From assembly GCF_022662305.1 (NCBI RefSeq), contig NZ_JAKNQH010000002.1, positions 1 to 64,000 of the forward strand: a stretch of DNA of 64,000 nt, read 5' to 3'. The translations under genes were made by a program, and so were the position numbers. This document shows positions 54,081 through 62,813 of this stretch, piece by piece; the stretch's first letter is position 1, and every line of letters begins with the position of its first letter. This stretch comes from Sphingomonas sp. BAUL-RG-20F-R05-02 (GTDB taxonomy: Bacteria; Pseudomonadota; Alphaproteobacteria; Sphingomonadales; Sphingomonadaceae). Under the pieces are notes generated by a model. It worked only from the letters and a program-made list of their open reading frames with translations. It made no database searches and was not told the origin of the DNA.

Positions 54081-54791
54081 TCACATCGCCTCCTTCACAC
54101 CCGCGCGGATCAGCAGCCAGTTGACCGGGTATGCGGTGGCGAAGCCGGCGATCATGGCTGCTTGCATCGCAAACCAGAATTCAGGGCTGTTCACTTCCGC
54201 GACGCCACCGAAGACAGGACGAAAGATCAGGAACTGGATGATGGCCATAACGCCGTACATGCCGATCTGCCACGAACTGATCGACGCGATGTCCGCCTTG
54301 ATCGCCTGCCAGATGCCTTGCCCGACGGACAGGTCACGCATCGGTTTGATCGTGAAGTACTGAAAGACGATGCCGAACAGGAACGCGAGCAGGAAGTCAG
54401 GAATCCAGATCGCGAAGGTTCGGTTCGCAAACAGGCTGCCATAGCCGAACCACACCGCCACCGCCGGTACCGCAAAGGCTGTCCACTCAGCGACGATATC
54501 GCCAAGCGTGCAGCCCGCGCCACAGTGGCTCGCACCCTTCACTACCATGGCCGCAAAGGGCGGCTTTGCCTGCCTGTCGAAATCCCCGTCAGCAGGGCCG
54601 CGACCCCATCTGTAATAAGCGCCCAGCCAGATCACGCTGCCGAACAGGGCAGTCAGCGGCCAGACGACATACATGATCCGCATTTTCTGCGGACGGCGCA
54701 GCTCATCCAGCGCGATCACGATCGCGCTGGAAAATGCCAACGCAAGCGATGCGATTGCCAGCATGTGGAGCCAAGGGGGAAACGCAGCCAT
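54081..54791 (-). CDS. DUF4396 family membrane protein
   Basis: 236 residues with about six hydrophobic segments (MLAIASLALAFSSAIVIAL, IMYVVWPLTALFGSVIWLGAYY, WTAFAVPAVAVWFGYG, LLAFLFGIVFQYF, MYGVMAIIQFLIF, AMIAGFATAYPVNWLLI). The cysteine motif SHCGAGCTLGDIVAEW in the middle is the hallmark of DUF4396. The family's function is not established; the HCxxxC cluster inside the membrane region suggests metal or thiol chemistry. It stands alone between the histidine kinase and the TetR gene, convergent with the kinase. Confidence 0.85.
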   Translation of the reverse strand: MAAFPPWLHMLAIASLALAFSSAIVIALDELRRPQKMRIMYVVWPLTALFGSVIWLGAYYRWGRGPADGDFDRQAKPPFAAMVVKGASHCGAGCTLGDIVAEWTAFAVPAVAVWFGYGSLFANRTFAIWIPDFLLAFLFGIVFQYFTIKPMRDLSVGQGIWQAIKADIASISSWQIGMYGVMAIIQFLIFRPVFGGVAEVNSPEFWFAMQAAMIAGFATAYPVNWLLIRAGVKEAM

Positions 54792-54887
54792 CAGATCACT
54801 TCCTGTCTCGACATCATAATGTCGCCGTCTCGGTGAGACATTTCAAACCATTTTCAGTAGCATTGTCAGACCTTGCCAGATGGCCCT

Positions 54888-55511
54888 TTAGAAGGGGGTT
54901 CCGTCCATCGCAGCATGCGTGCCGCTGAGCCCCCGATCGATCAGGCCCAGGAAAATGCTCGTCGCGGTCGCGATGTTTCCAGTAACACTCAGTTCGGCAT
55001 GCGCCCGTATGAACGCGATGCTCCACGTCGTTGCGATCAGCCCGGCCGCGAGATGTGCGTCGAGATCATCGGCCGCGCGCCCCACCCCGTCTGCCAGCAC
55101 GCCGGCCAATGCATGTACGAAATCGTCGCGCATCTGTCGCGCACGCGCTTTCAACGCCTCGCTGGCCTGTGCCGTTTCGACGAACCTGCGCGTGTCCGTG
55201 AAGAGCGGGAAAGCATCCGTGCGGTGTTCGATCATCTGATGCGCGAGCAGCCGCAGCGCCTGGATCGGCGAGGTGCCGGGTGCGCGCGTTCGGATCGCGT
55301 CGAACGCCAGATCATGTATCTCCTGCTCACGGTCGAAGAACATGTCCTCCTTGCGCGGGAAATGGTTGAACACCGTCATGCGTCCGACGTCCGCCGCGTC
55401 CGCTATCTCGTCGATCGTCACCCGATCGAAGCCGCGCTCCATGAAGAGGCGCGTGGCAACGTCGGATATCGCCTGACGTGTTTCCATGCGCTTGCGGGTT
55501 CTGCGATCCAC
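54888..55511 (-). CDS. TetR-family transcriptional regulator
   Basis: 207 residues from GTG 55511, with AAGGA six bases upstream; an ATG at 55487 is an alternative. The N-terminal helix-turn-helix is TRLFMERGFDRVTIDEIADAADVGRMTVFNHFPRKEDMF. The C-terminal ligand domain is all helical and unassigned. It is divergent from the FAD monooxygenase gene with a short shared interval, the standard arrangement for a TetR repressor that controls a detoxifying or catabolic oxygenase. Confidence 0.94.
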   Translation of the reverse strand: MDRRTRKRMETRQAISDVATRLFMERGFDRVTIDEIADAADVGRMTVFNHFPRKEDMFFDREQEIHDLAFDAIRTRAPGTSPIQALRLLAHQMIEHRTDAFPLFTDTRRFVETAQASEALKARARQMRDDFVHALAGVLADGVGRAADDLDAHLAAGLIATTWSIAFIRAHAELSVTGNIATATSIFLGLIDRGLSGTHAAMDGTPF

Positions 55512-55532
55512 CTTCGGTCCTTAATGGCTTGC

Positions 55533-55546
55533 GTATAAATATATAC
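55533..55546. promoter_or_regulatory. candidate TetR operator
   Basis: GTATAAATATATAC: five-base inverted arms GTATA/TATAC around AATA, in the short interval between the TetR gene and the monooxygenase. The AT-rich sequence overlaps the likely -10 regions in both directions. Confidence 0.5.
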
Positions 55547-55586
55547 TGAGTACATGTTCCTCAGCAGCAAGTTTGGAGACTGTATC

Positions 55587-56747
55587 ATGGCTTCGTCAAC
55601 CATCAGGCCTGCGCGGTCGGCAGATCACGGTGGAGCCGTGCTCATCAGCGGCGCCAGCTTCGCCGGTCTTGCGACCGCATACTGGCTGAACCGGCTCGGT
55701 TATCGCGTCTGCATCGTCGAATCGGCGCAGGAGCTTCGACGTGGCGGAACCCCCGTCGACATCGAAGGAGAGACGATCGACATCCTGACCCGCATGGGTC
55801 TTGCAGATGCGGTGCGTGCCAAGGCGCTGCCCCCGCGCCGTTTCGAGTTCAAGAACGAAGCTGACATGACGTTGGGGGGGATCGGGACCGCCGGCGATCA
55901 GGCGTCACATGAACGCTACGAGATTCACCGGGACGATCTGCTGGACATCCTGTTCGGCGCGGTGGCGACCGACGTCGAGCTGCTGTTCGGCCGCTCGATA
56001 GATCGGCTGGAGGAGCAGCAGGACGCCGTGTCGGTCACCTTCAACGATGGCGACCGGCGCGATTTTGCTTTGATCTTCGGCTGCGACGGCAACCGGTCGA
56101 ACACGCGCAAGCTGATCTTCGGCGACGGCGAGCAGTTCAGCCACTTCATGGGCGGCTATTTCTTTTTGAAGGTGGTGCCGCAGACCGGCTTGCTGGCAGC
56201 GAACATGTCGGAGGTTTTCAGCGTGCCGGGTCGGACGGCGATGCTGAACGGCTATGACGACCGGACCGACATCGGGTTTGGGTTCCGAACCCAAGGCGAA
56301 ATCGACTACGACTATCGCGACCGTGCGCAGCAACGGCGCCTGATCCACGAGCGATTTGACGCGCTCGGCTGGAAGGTGCCCGCGATGCTTGCTGCTTCGG
56401 CGGACGACGACGACTTCTACTTCGACCGGATCAACCAGATCAGGATGCCGAGTTGGTCGCGCGGGCGCGTCGCGCTGGTTGGCGATGCGGGCTATTGCGT
56501 CTCGCCGCTTGCCGGCTTTGGCGGTTCGATGGCGATCATCGGTGCCGGGCGCCTGGCGGCGGCGCTGGAGCGCTACCCCGGCGATCACACCGCCGCCTTC
56601 CGGCACTATGAGGATGGCTTGCGACTCTTTGTCGAAGACGTGCAGAACCGGGCGGCAGACGACGGAATGTCGATGATGTGCCCCGCCGACGCAGACGAAC
56701 TTGCCGCCCGCGACCAGAAAATCGCTGCGGGCGACATCGGCTTCTAG
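55587..56747 (+). CDS. FAD-dependent monooxygenase (PHBH/TetX-like)
   Basis: 386 residues from ATG 55587, with GGAG eight bases upstream (the frame opens at 55554). N-terminal dinucleotide fold ISGASFAGLATAYWLNRLGYRVCIVE, the mid-protein DFALIFGCDGNRSNTRKL segment (the DG motif of aromatic hydroxylases), and the FAD-ribityl motif GDAGYCVSPLAGFGGSMAI. The C-terminus is short, without a thioredoxin-like domain. It hydroxylates or epoxidises a small aromatic, polyketide or drug-like molecule; the substrate is unknown. Regulation by the divergent TetR protein is likely. Confidence 0.92.
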   Translation: MASSTIRPARSADHGGAVLISGASFAGLATAYWLNRLGYRVCIVESAQELRRGGTPVDIEGETIDILTRMGLADAVRAKALPPRRFEFKNEADMTLGGIGTAGDQASHERYEIHRDDLLDILFGAVATDVELLFGRSIDRLEEQQDAVSVTFNDGDRRDFALIFGCDGNRSNTRKLIFGDGEQFSHFMGGYFFLKVVPQTGLLAANMSEVFSVPGRTAMLNGYDDRTDIGFGFRTQGEIDYDYRDRAQQRRLIHERFDALGWKVPAMLAASADDDDFYFDRINQIRMPSWSRGRVALVGDAGYCVSPLAGFGGSMAIIGAGRLAAALERYPGDHTAAFRHYEDGLRLFVEDVQNRAADDGMSMMCPADADELAARDQKIAAGDIGF

Positions 56748-56899
56748 GCAACGCCGGTACGACGTTCGTCTTCGGCCTAGAAGGCGCACTGACCGAGTTG
56801 CTGCTTGTTTGATAAACTTCCGGCTCCACGGGCATTCATCCACTATGAACCCACCCGCCGAAGGGTCATGATGCACGCATGATTCCACTGGGAGCAGCG

Positions 56900-58870
56900 A
56901 TGAGACATTCTTTTCCACGGGCGATGCTCCGTTCTGCCTGTGCTGCCGCCATGATATGGACAGGTCCGGCGCGAGCCGCCGATTTCGACCCGAAGATGGC
57001 ATTCGCGGCGCAGCCGCTGCCCGACGGCGTGAACGTCTACCGTTCGTCCAACGGCGCACCCGGACCAGGATACTGGCAGAACCGGGTCGACTATGCGATC
57101 GACGCGCGGATCGACACCACCGCCAAAACGCTGATCGCTACGGAAACGATCGATTACACCAACAACAGCCCCGACGCGCTGCCAAGCCTGTGGATGCAGC
57201 TCGACCAGAATATCTACCGTCAAGACTCGCGCGCGGCGGTGTTGGGTGGGCGGCGAAAGGGCGGCGGCGCGGGCGAGCATAGCGACGGCTATGTCATTGC
57301 GTCGGTGGAAGTGCTCCGCGGCAAGACCTGGGTAGCGATCCCGTTCGTCGTCTCCGATACGCGCATGAACCTTCGGCTCGACCAGCCGCTCAAGGGCGGC
57401 GGCACGAAACTGAAGTTTCGGATTGCCTACCATTACGCCATTCCCGGCGTGTGGGGCGGGCGCAATTCGTGGCTCGACACGCCGAACGGGACGATCTTCG
57501 ATATCGCCCAGTGGTTCCCACGCATGGCCGTGTACGACGATCTGCGCGGGTGGGACACGCTCCCCTATCTCGGGTCCGAATTCTACTGCGAATATGGCGA
57601 TGTGGACTATGCGGTCACGGTGCCGGCCGACATGATCGTCGCCGGCGGCGGCGTGCTGACCAATGCGGAGGAAGTGCTGACACCGCTACAACGCACGCGC
57701 CTCGCCAAGGCGGCGGGCAGCGACGCCACGGTGATGATCCGCACGCCCGAGGAGGTGGCGCACGAGCGCACCCGTCCCGCGACGAGTGCCGAAAAAACCT
57801 GGCGATATCACTTCGCCAACACCCGCGACGTGGCCTTTTCCGCCTCGCGCGCCTTCGTCTGGGATGCGGCGCGGATGAACCTGCCCGGCGGCAGGACCGC
57901 GCTGGCGGAAAGCGTCTATCCGGTCGAGAGCGCTGGCGACGCCGCCTGGGGACGCTCGACCGAATACCTGAAGGATTCGGTCGAGCATTTCTCGCGACGC
58001 TGGTTCGCCTATCCCTATCCCAGCGCGTGGAGCATCGCCGGCGGTTCGACGGGCATGGAATATCCCGGGATGGCGTTCGACGGCATTCCAGACAAGGGCA
58101 AGGAGCTGTTCTGGATCACCGCGCACGAGATCGGCCACACCTGGTATCCGATGATCGTCGGCTCGAACGAACGCCGCGATGCCTGGATGGACGAAGGCTT
58201 CAACACCTTCATCGACACGTTCGAAAGCGACGAGTTCAAGAACGGTGTGTTCGGACCCAAGCGCGACAGCGAATATGCTCCCGGCGGCGGCAACCCGGTG
58301 GATGAAATCCTGCCGCTGCTGGCGGACAAGGATGCGCCGCCGATCATGAGCTATCCGGACGTAATGGGCGAAAAGTATCGCCACTCCGTCAGCTATTTCA
58401 AGACTGCGCTGGGATTGCGCCTGTTGCGCGATGTTATCCTCGGGCCGGACCGGTTCGATCCCGCCTTCCGCAAATATACCGCCGACTGGGCGTTCAAACA
58501 TCCCAGCCCGTCCGACTTCTTCCGCGCAATGTCGAGCGAAGCCGGCGAAGACCTCAGCTGGTTCTGGCGCGGCTGGTTCTTCAACAACTGGCAGCTCGAT
58601 CTGGCGGTGACGAACATCGCCTATACCGCCGGCGATCCGGCCAAGGGTGCCAACATCACGCTGGAGAGCCGTGACAAGCTCGTCATGCCGGCGGTGCTCG
58701 AGGTGAGATATGCAGACGGGCACGCCACGCGGATCAAGCTGCCCGTCGAAACCTGGATGCGGGTCAAGCCTGTGGTCGCGGTCCCTGCGGGCCGCATATC
58801 GTCGGTCATGCTAGACCCCGACCATCTTTTGCCGGACCGAGATCGCAGCAACAATGCAGTGACACCTTGA
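56900..58870 (+). CDS. M1 family metallopeptidase (aminopeptidase), secreted
   Basis: 656 residues from ATG 56900, with GGGAG five bases upstream; the ATG at 56879 is in frame but lacks a site. Signal peptide LRSACAAAMIWTGPARA. The M1 fold has an N-terminal beta-domain (TLIATETIDYTNNSPDALPSLW), a substrate-anchoring motif GGSTGMEYPG in place of GAMEN, and the zinc site HEIGHTW with Glu in WMDEGFNTF. M1 enzymes of this length without the C-terminal ERAP domain are common in Bacteroidetes and sphingomonads. It cleaves N-terminal residues from periplasmic peptides. It is a single gene with no obvious operon partner. Confidence 0.93.
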   Translation: MRHSFPRAMLRSACAAAMIWTGPARAADFDPKMAFAAQPLPDGVNVYRSSNGAPGPGYWQNRVDYAIDARIDTTAKTLIATETIDYTNNSPDALPSLWMQLDQNIYRQDSRAAVLGGRRKGGGAGEHSDGYVIASVEVLRGKTWVAIPFVVSDTRMNLRLDQPLKGGGTKLKFRIAYHYAIPGVWGGRNSWLDTPNGTIFDIAQWFPRMAVYDDLRGWDTLPYLGSEFYCEYGDVDYAVTVPADMIVAGGGVLTNAEEVLTPLQRTRLAKAAGSDATVMIRTPEEVAHERTRPATSAEKTWRYHFANTRDVAFSASRAFVWDAARMNLPGGRTALAESVYPVESAGDAAWGRSTEYLKDSVEHFSRRWFAYPYPSAWSIAGGSTGMEYPGMAFDGIPDKGKELFWITAHEIGHTWYPMIVGSNERRDAWMDEGFNTFIDTFESDEFKNGVFGPKRDSEYAPGGGNPVDEILPLLADKDAPPIMSYPDVMGEKYRHSVSYFKTALGLRLLRDVILGPDRFDPAFRKYTADWAFKHPSPSDFFRAMSSEAGEDLSWFWRGWFFNNWQLDLAVTNIAYTAGDPAKGANITLESRDKLVMPAVLEVRYADGHATRIKLPVETWMRVKPVVAVPAGRISSVMLDPDHLLPDRDRSNNAVTP

Positions 58871-59011
58871 AGGAAGGCGAATGATCTACCCGCCGCCGAC
58901 GAGGACCGAGACCGGTTTCGATAATGCGACACTACCCGGATCATCAGTTTCGAGGCTCACATCGATTCGTCTGACGCCAGGAAAATCCATGCTACGCCAT
59001 ACCGTCTTCTG

Positions 59012-59020
59012 CCCCCCCCC
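59012..59020. repeat. run of nine C
   Basis: A C9 homopolymer in the non-coding gap after the metallopeptidase gene. Such runs are prone to slippage and sequencing error. Here it lies in no supported gene, so no phase-variable product can be claimed. Confidence 0.7.
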
Positions 59021-59044
59021 TAGCGAACGCCGGAAAGGAGTTCA

Positions 59045-59430
59045 GTTGCTGGCGTTGCGGACACAATCGAGCCGCCGCTCATCGCCTCCTGGATGACGGT
59101 CGCGAGTGCGGCAGGCTCCGCGATGTGCGCGTCGCAGCTTCATCAAAATGTCGCCTCGCGCCTTCAGCGCAGCGCATCTTCCAGGAAGTATGCGTCGCGC
59201 ATTATCAGCAGCGGCTCGTTTTCGATGAGGCGCTTGAACCAACGCGACCGCTGACGCGCGAGCAACAGCGCCGCCATCGCGCTCACCACCAGCACGAACG
59301 CGGAGCCGCAATCGCTACAGGCATACGACTGCGATCAGTAGCGAGATTATCGCAGCCGTTTGGAGCCAGCGGAGGAACAGCGGGATCGCTAACGATGCTG
59401 CAATCGCCCGAATTGGTCGCCAGCCCCAAA
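59045..59430 (-). pseudogene. DUF421/YetF-like membrane protein, remnant
   Basis: Reading the minus strand, one frame gives hydrophobic AAIISLLIAVVCL (near 59320), then a frame with LLLARQRSRWFKRLIENEP and LLIMRDAYFLEDALR, and after a shift near 59165 ARGDILMKLRRA. RSRWFKRLIENEP-LLIMRDGxxLEDAL and DILxKLR are the cytoplasmic signature of YetF proteins. The N-terminal membrane part is mostly missing and the frame is broken more than once. It lies right after the 3' end of the oxidoreductase gene. Confidence 0.5.
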
Positions 59431-59444
59431 TGCCCGACCTGCCA

Positions 59445-61733
59445 TCACGTGCCCGCTTCCACCCGGACCGGAACCGATTTCGACGCCGGGGTCTTGGACA
59501 ATTGATCGTGGTGGCCGATCGGAACCAGCACATTACATTCGGGATAATAAGACGCGATCGTGCCGCGCGGCAGCTTGTAGGCGGTCAGCGTCAACCCGCC
59601 GAGGCGGCGGTCCTGGCCGTCGTCAACGTCGGTCACAAGCGTCACGATCTGGCCGTCGGTGAAACCCCGTTCAGCGATGTCCTCGGGGCACATTAGCAGA
59701 ATGTCGCGCGATCCCTCCAGTCCGCGCAGACGATCCGAGTAACCGTAGATCGTTGTGTTGAACTGATCGTTGGAGCGCATCGTGATCAGCCGATAGCGAC
59801 CTGGCGCATCCTTGAAGCCCAACGAATTGAGCTGGCCCGGTGTGGTGAACACCGCTTTGCCTTCAGGTGTCTTCCAGATCCGCTCGTGCGCGCCGTTGCC
59901 GCGGTAGAAGCCACCCGCCTGATACATCCGGGCGTTGTAATCACGGAAATCGTCTGGATAGGTGCGTTCGATCAGGTCGCGGACCAGCCCGTAATCCGCA
60001 GTCCATTCGTCCCACTTCAGCCCGGCCGACGGACTTACCGCCGCCTTGGCAATGCCGGTGACGATCGCGAGTTCGCTTTTGACCATGTCCGACACCGGCT
60101 CGCTATGCCCGATCGACGCATTGATCATCGAGAAGCTGTCCTCGGTGGTGACCGTCTGATTGCCGCTTGCTTGCTCGTCGATCTCGAACCGGCCGAGGCA
60201 CGGCAGAATATAGGCCTGTTTACCGGGGAAAAGATGACTGCGGTTGAGCTTGGTCGAAATCATGACGGTCAAGTCCTGGCTCGCCCAGGCGTCTTCCATA
60301 CGCTTCTGGTCCGGCACCGCGCGCAATAGATTACCGCCGAGACTGATGAACGCCTTGATCTTGCCCGCGAACAGCCCCTCGACCGCCTCGACGATGTTGA
60401 CACCGTCCTCGGTCGGCGGATCGAAGCCGAACAGCTCCTTCAATTTGTCGAGCGGAACGAGCTTGGTCTTTTCGGCGATGCCGACGGTGCGCTGCCCCTG
60501 AACGTTGCTGTGCCCGCGCACCGGACAGCATCCCGCACCAGGCTTGCCGATATTGCCGCGCAGCAGCAGCAGATTGACGAGCATCGCGATATTGAGCGCG
60601 CCGTGCGTGTGCTGCGTGAGGCCCATGCCATAAACGCCGATCACCTTGTCGGCGGCGATATAGACGTCGCCCGCCTCACGCAGGGCGGCTTCGGTGAGCC
60701 CGGATTCCTGCTCGATCTCGGCCCAGCTCACGTCGCGGCACGACTGGATGAATTCGTCGAAACCGGTGGTGTGCTGCTTGACGAAGGCGTGATCGATGAC
60801 CTCGGCTTTGCCGGCCGCCTTTGCGGCGTCGTCCGCCTCGACCACGCATTTGCACAGCCCCAGGATCGCGGCGACATCGCCGCCCGCCTTGAGCTGATGA
60901 TATTGGTCGGAAATCTTGGTTTCCTTACCCGTCAACATCGCCGCAGGGCTCTGCGGATCTACGAAGGAAACCAGTCCCTGTTCGATCACCGGATTGAACG
61001 TCACGATCTTGCCGCCGCGATCCTTCAGATCCTTCAAAGGATGCAGAAAACGCGGGCTGTTCGTACCGGGGTTCTGCCCGAAGAAAAAGAAGGCATCGGT
61101 CTGCTCGAGATCGTCCCACACGATCGTACCCACCGGGGAACCGATCACCTTGGTCAGCCCGACCGAAGTGGTTTCGTGGCACATGTTGGAACTCTGCGGC
61201 AGGTTGTTGTTGCCGTAGGTCCGCGCCAGCAGTGCATAGAGGTAGGAAGCTTCCAGCCCGGCATGGCCCGACGAATAGAATATGGCACTGTCGCGCTCGA
61301 TCGACGTAAGCGTCTTGCCAATTTCGGAAAACGCATCTTCCCAGCTGATGGCGACATAGCGGTCGGTCGCGGCGTCGTACCGCATCGGATGGGTCAGCCG
61401 CCCGGTCATCTCCAGGTCATGGTCCTTCCACTCCCGGAGCGCGGTGACGGTATGCGCGTCCTCGGTCCAGAATTCCGGGGTGCAGCGCGCCTTGGTCTGT
61501 TCCCACATCGTCGCCTTGGCGCCGTTCTCGCAGAATTCGAACGCCGAGTAGTTCGCCGGCTTGGGCCAGGCGCAGGACACGCACATCACGCCCTTCGGCT
61601 TGTTCTGGCGGGCGAGACTGCGCACCCCACCGCCAGCGGGCCAAGACTCGCCGAAGATGCGCGACATCCCCTTCATCGATCCCCATCCACCTGATGGCCC
61701 GGATGCGTGGGGAAGATCCTTTTGGTCAGCCAT
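59445..61733 (-). CDS. FdhF/YdeP-type molybdopterin oxidoreductase
   Basis: 762 residues, cytoplasmic. The N-terminus has the YdeP-type cysteine pair VMCVSCAWPKPA and later FEFCENGAK instead of the classical four-Cys 4Fe-4S motif. MGD-binding segments follow (SSNMCHETTSVGLTKVIGSPVGT, FFFFGQNPGTNSPRFLHPL, GMGLTQHTHGALN, GKPGAGCCPVRGHSNVQG). The molydopterin-binding C-domain (YRLITMRSNDQFNTTIYGYSDRLRG) is complete. This subgroup resembles formate dehydrogenase but lacks selenocysteine; its natural substrate is unknown, and E. coli YdeP is linked to acid resistance. No fdhD or partner subunit is adjacent. A TGTTGCG/CGCAACA palindrome lies 160 bases upstream. Confidence 0.92.
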   Translation of the reverse strand: MADQKDLPHASGPSGGWGSMKGMSRIFGESWPAGGGVRSLARQNKPKGVMCVSCAWPKPANYSAFEFCENGAKATMWEQTKARCTPEFWTEDAHTVTALREWKDHDLEMTGRLTHPMRYDAATDRYVAISWEDAFSEIGKTLTSIERDSAIFYSSGHAGLEASYLYALLARTYGNNNLPQSSNMCHETTSVGLTKVIGSPVGTIVWDDLEQTDAFFFFGQNPGTNSPRFLHPLKDLKDRGGKIVTFNPVIEQGLVSFVDPQSPAAMLTGKETKISDQYHQLKAGGDVAAILGLCKCVVEADDAAKAAGKAEVIDHAFVKQHTTGFDEFIQSCRDVSWAEIEQESGLTEAALREAGDVYIAADKVIGVYGMGLTQHTHGALNIAMLVNLLLLRGNIGKPGAGCCPVRGHSNVQGQRTVGIAEKTKLVPLDKLKELFGFDPPTEDGVNIVEAVEGLFAGKIKAFISLGGNLLRAVPDQKRMEDAWASQDLTVMISTKLNRSHLFPGKQAYILPCLGRFEIDEQASGNQTVTTEDSFSMINASIGHSEPVSDMVKSELAIVTGIAKAAVSPSAGLKWDEWTADYGLVRDLIERTYPDDFRDYNARMYQAGGFYRGNGAHERIWKTPEGKAVFTTPGQLNSLGFKDAPGRYRLITMRSNDQFNTTIYGYSDRLRGLEGSRDILLMCPEDIAERGFTDGQIVTLVTDVDDGQDRRLGGLTLTAYKLPRGTIASYYPECNVLVPIGHHDQLSKTPASKSVPVRVEAGT

Positions 61734-61893
61734 CGGTGGTTTCCTTGAGCCTGTGCTGGAGCGCGGGGCTACGTGTATCAGATGGCAACCCGGCCCGACA
61801 CAGGTGCTAATTCCCCAACCGCATCACCTGTTCCGTGACATTCTCGACAGCATCGCCGCAGGCTGCGCCATCTCGGCGTCACGGTACAGAGCT

Positions 61894-61909
61894 TGTTGCG
61901 TTCGCAACA
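61894..61909. promoter_or_regulatory. palindrome between tpiA and the YdeP-like gene
   Basis: TGTTGCG (61894-61900) and CGCAACA (61903-61909), seven-base perfect arms with a two-base spacer. It is downstream of tpiA and 160 bases upstream of the oxidoreductase start. The loop is too short for a good terminator and no T-run follows, so a dimeric-regulator site is the better guess. Confidence 0.45.
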
Positions 61910-61951
61910 TCTCATGGTGGGCGACCTAACGCATGGAAGACAGCGCAGGCC

Positions 61952-62764
61952 CTATGCTTGCGCGGCAATCACGTGATCGACCGCGTTGTTTTGCTGGGCG
62001 CGGCTGAACCTGCCTGCCCCCGCGTTCGCTGGCTGTGCAGCGTTCATGATCGGCACGAATGTCGCCGCAGTAAGACTGGCCCCTCCGACCAGAGCTCCAT
62101 CGACGTCGCCCGCATGCAGCAACTGCGCGGCGTTGTCCGCTGTCACCGAGCCGCCGTACAGCAACCGCACCACCGCCGCATCGCCACCGATAAGATCCCG
62201 CAGCGTCGCGCGGATAGCGCCGTGCATCTCGACCACCTCGGTCGCGGTCGGGGTATGTCCGGTACCGATCGCCCAAACCGGCTCGTAGGCGATCGACAAC
62301 CAATCCGGTGCCGCTTGTGATGGTAACGAGCCGATCAGTTGACGGACCACCATCTCGACCGCTCGACCCGATTGCCGATCAGCGAGCGTCTCGCCGATGC
62401 AGAGGATCGCCGCCAGCCCGTGACGATGCAGCGCTTCCGCCTTCGCGCGCACCTCGGCGTCGGTTTCGCCGCAGTCGCTACGCCGTTCGCTGTGCCCGAT
62501 GACGCTGAAGGTCGCACCTGCATCCTTTAGCATCGCGGCCGATATACACCCTGTGTGGGCACCATGGTCTGCCGGATGAACATCCTCCCCGCCAATCGCA
62601 AGGCGCGGCACCGATGCGACTGCGGGGATAATCAGCGTCGCAGGGACCGCGATTGCGACATCGACGTCGGGTCGCGCTGCCGCAGCGATCGCGACCAGCT
62701 CAGACAAAGCGGCGCGGTTGCCGTTCATCTTCCAGTTTCCCGCCACGAGCTTGCGCCGGATCAT
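61952..62764 (-). CDS. tpiA: triosephosphate isomerase
   Basis: 270 residues from ATG 62764 (MIRRKLVAGNWKMNG); the frame stays open to 62980 but the family N-terminus is unmistakable. Active-site residues: Lys in GNWKMNG, His in VIGHSERRSD, Glu in IAYEPVWAIGTG, and the phosphate loops LLYGGSV and ALVGGASL. It interconverts DHAP and glyceraldehyde 3-phosphate. The C-terminus runs about 25 residues beyond the usual end (after FVPIMNAA), with a polar tail. It lies 50 bases after the stop of pckG on the same strand, a glycolysis/gluconeogenesis pairing. Confidence 0.96.
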   Translation of the reverse strand: MIRRKLVAGNWKMNGNRAALSELVAIAAAARPDVDVAIAVPATLIIPAVASVPRLAIGGEDVHPADHGAHTGCISAAMLKDAGATFSVIGHSERRSDCGETDAEVRAKAEALHRHGLAAILCIGETLADRQSGRAVEMVVRQLIGSLPSQAAPDWLSIAYEPVWAIGTGHTPTATEVVEMHGAIRATLRDLIGGDAAVVRLLYGGSVTADNAAQLLHAGDVDGALVGGASLTAATFVPIMNAAQPANAGAGRFSRAQQNNAVDHVIAAQA

Positions 62765-62813
62765 TGGCAGACGCTCATCGCTGATGGCGTTCGAGTGGCA
62801 CCGCAGGGGTGCA

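Noticed and set aside
59012..59020. Phase-variable poly-C tract
   Set aside because: It lies in no supported gene and there is no promoter context, so only a sequence curiosity can be claimed.
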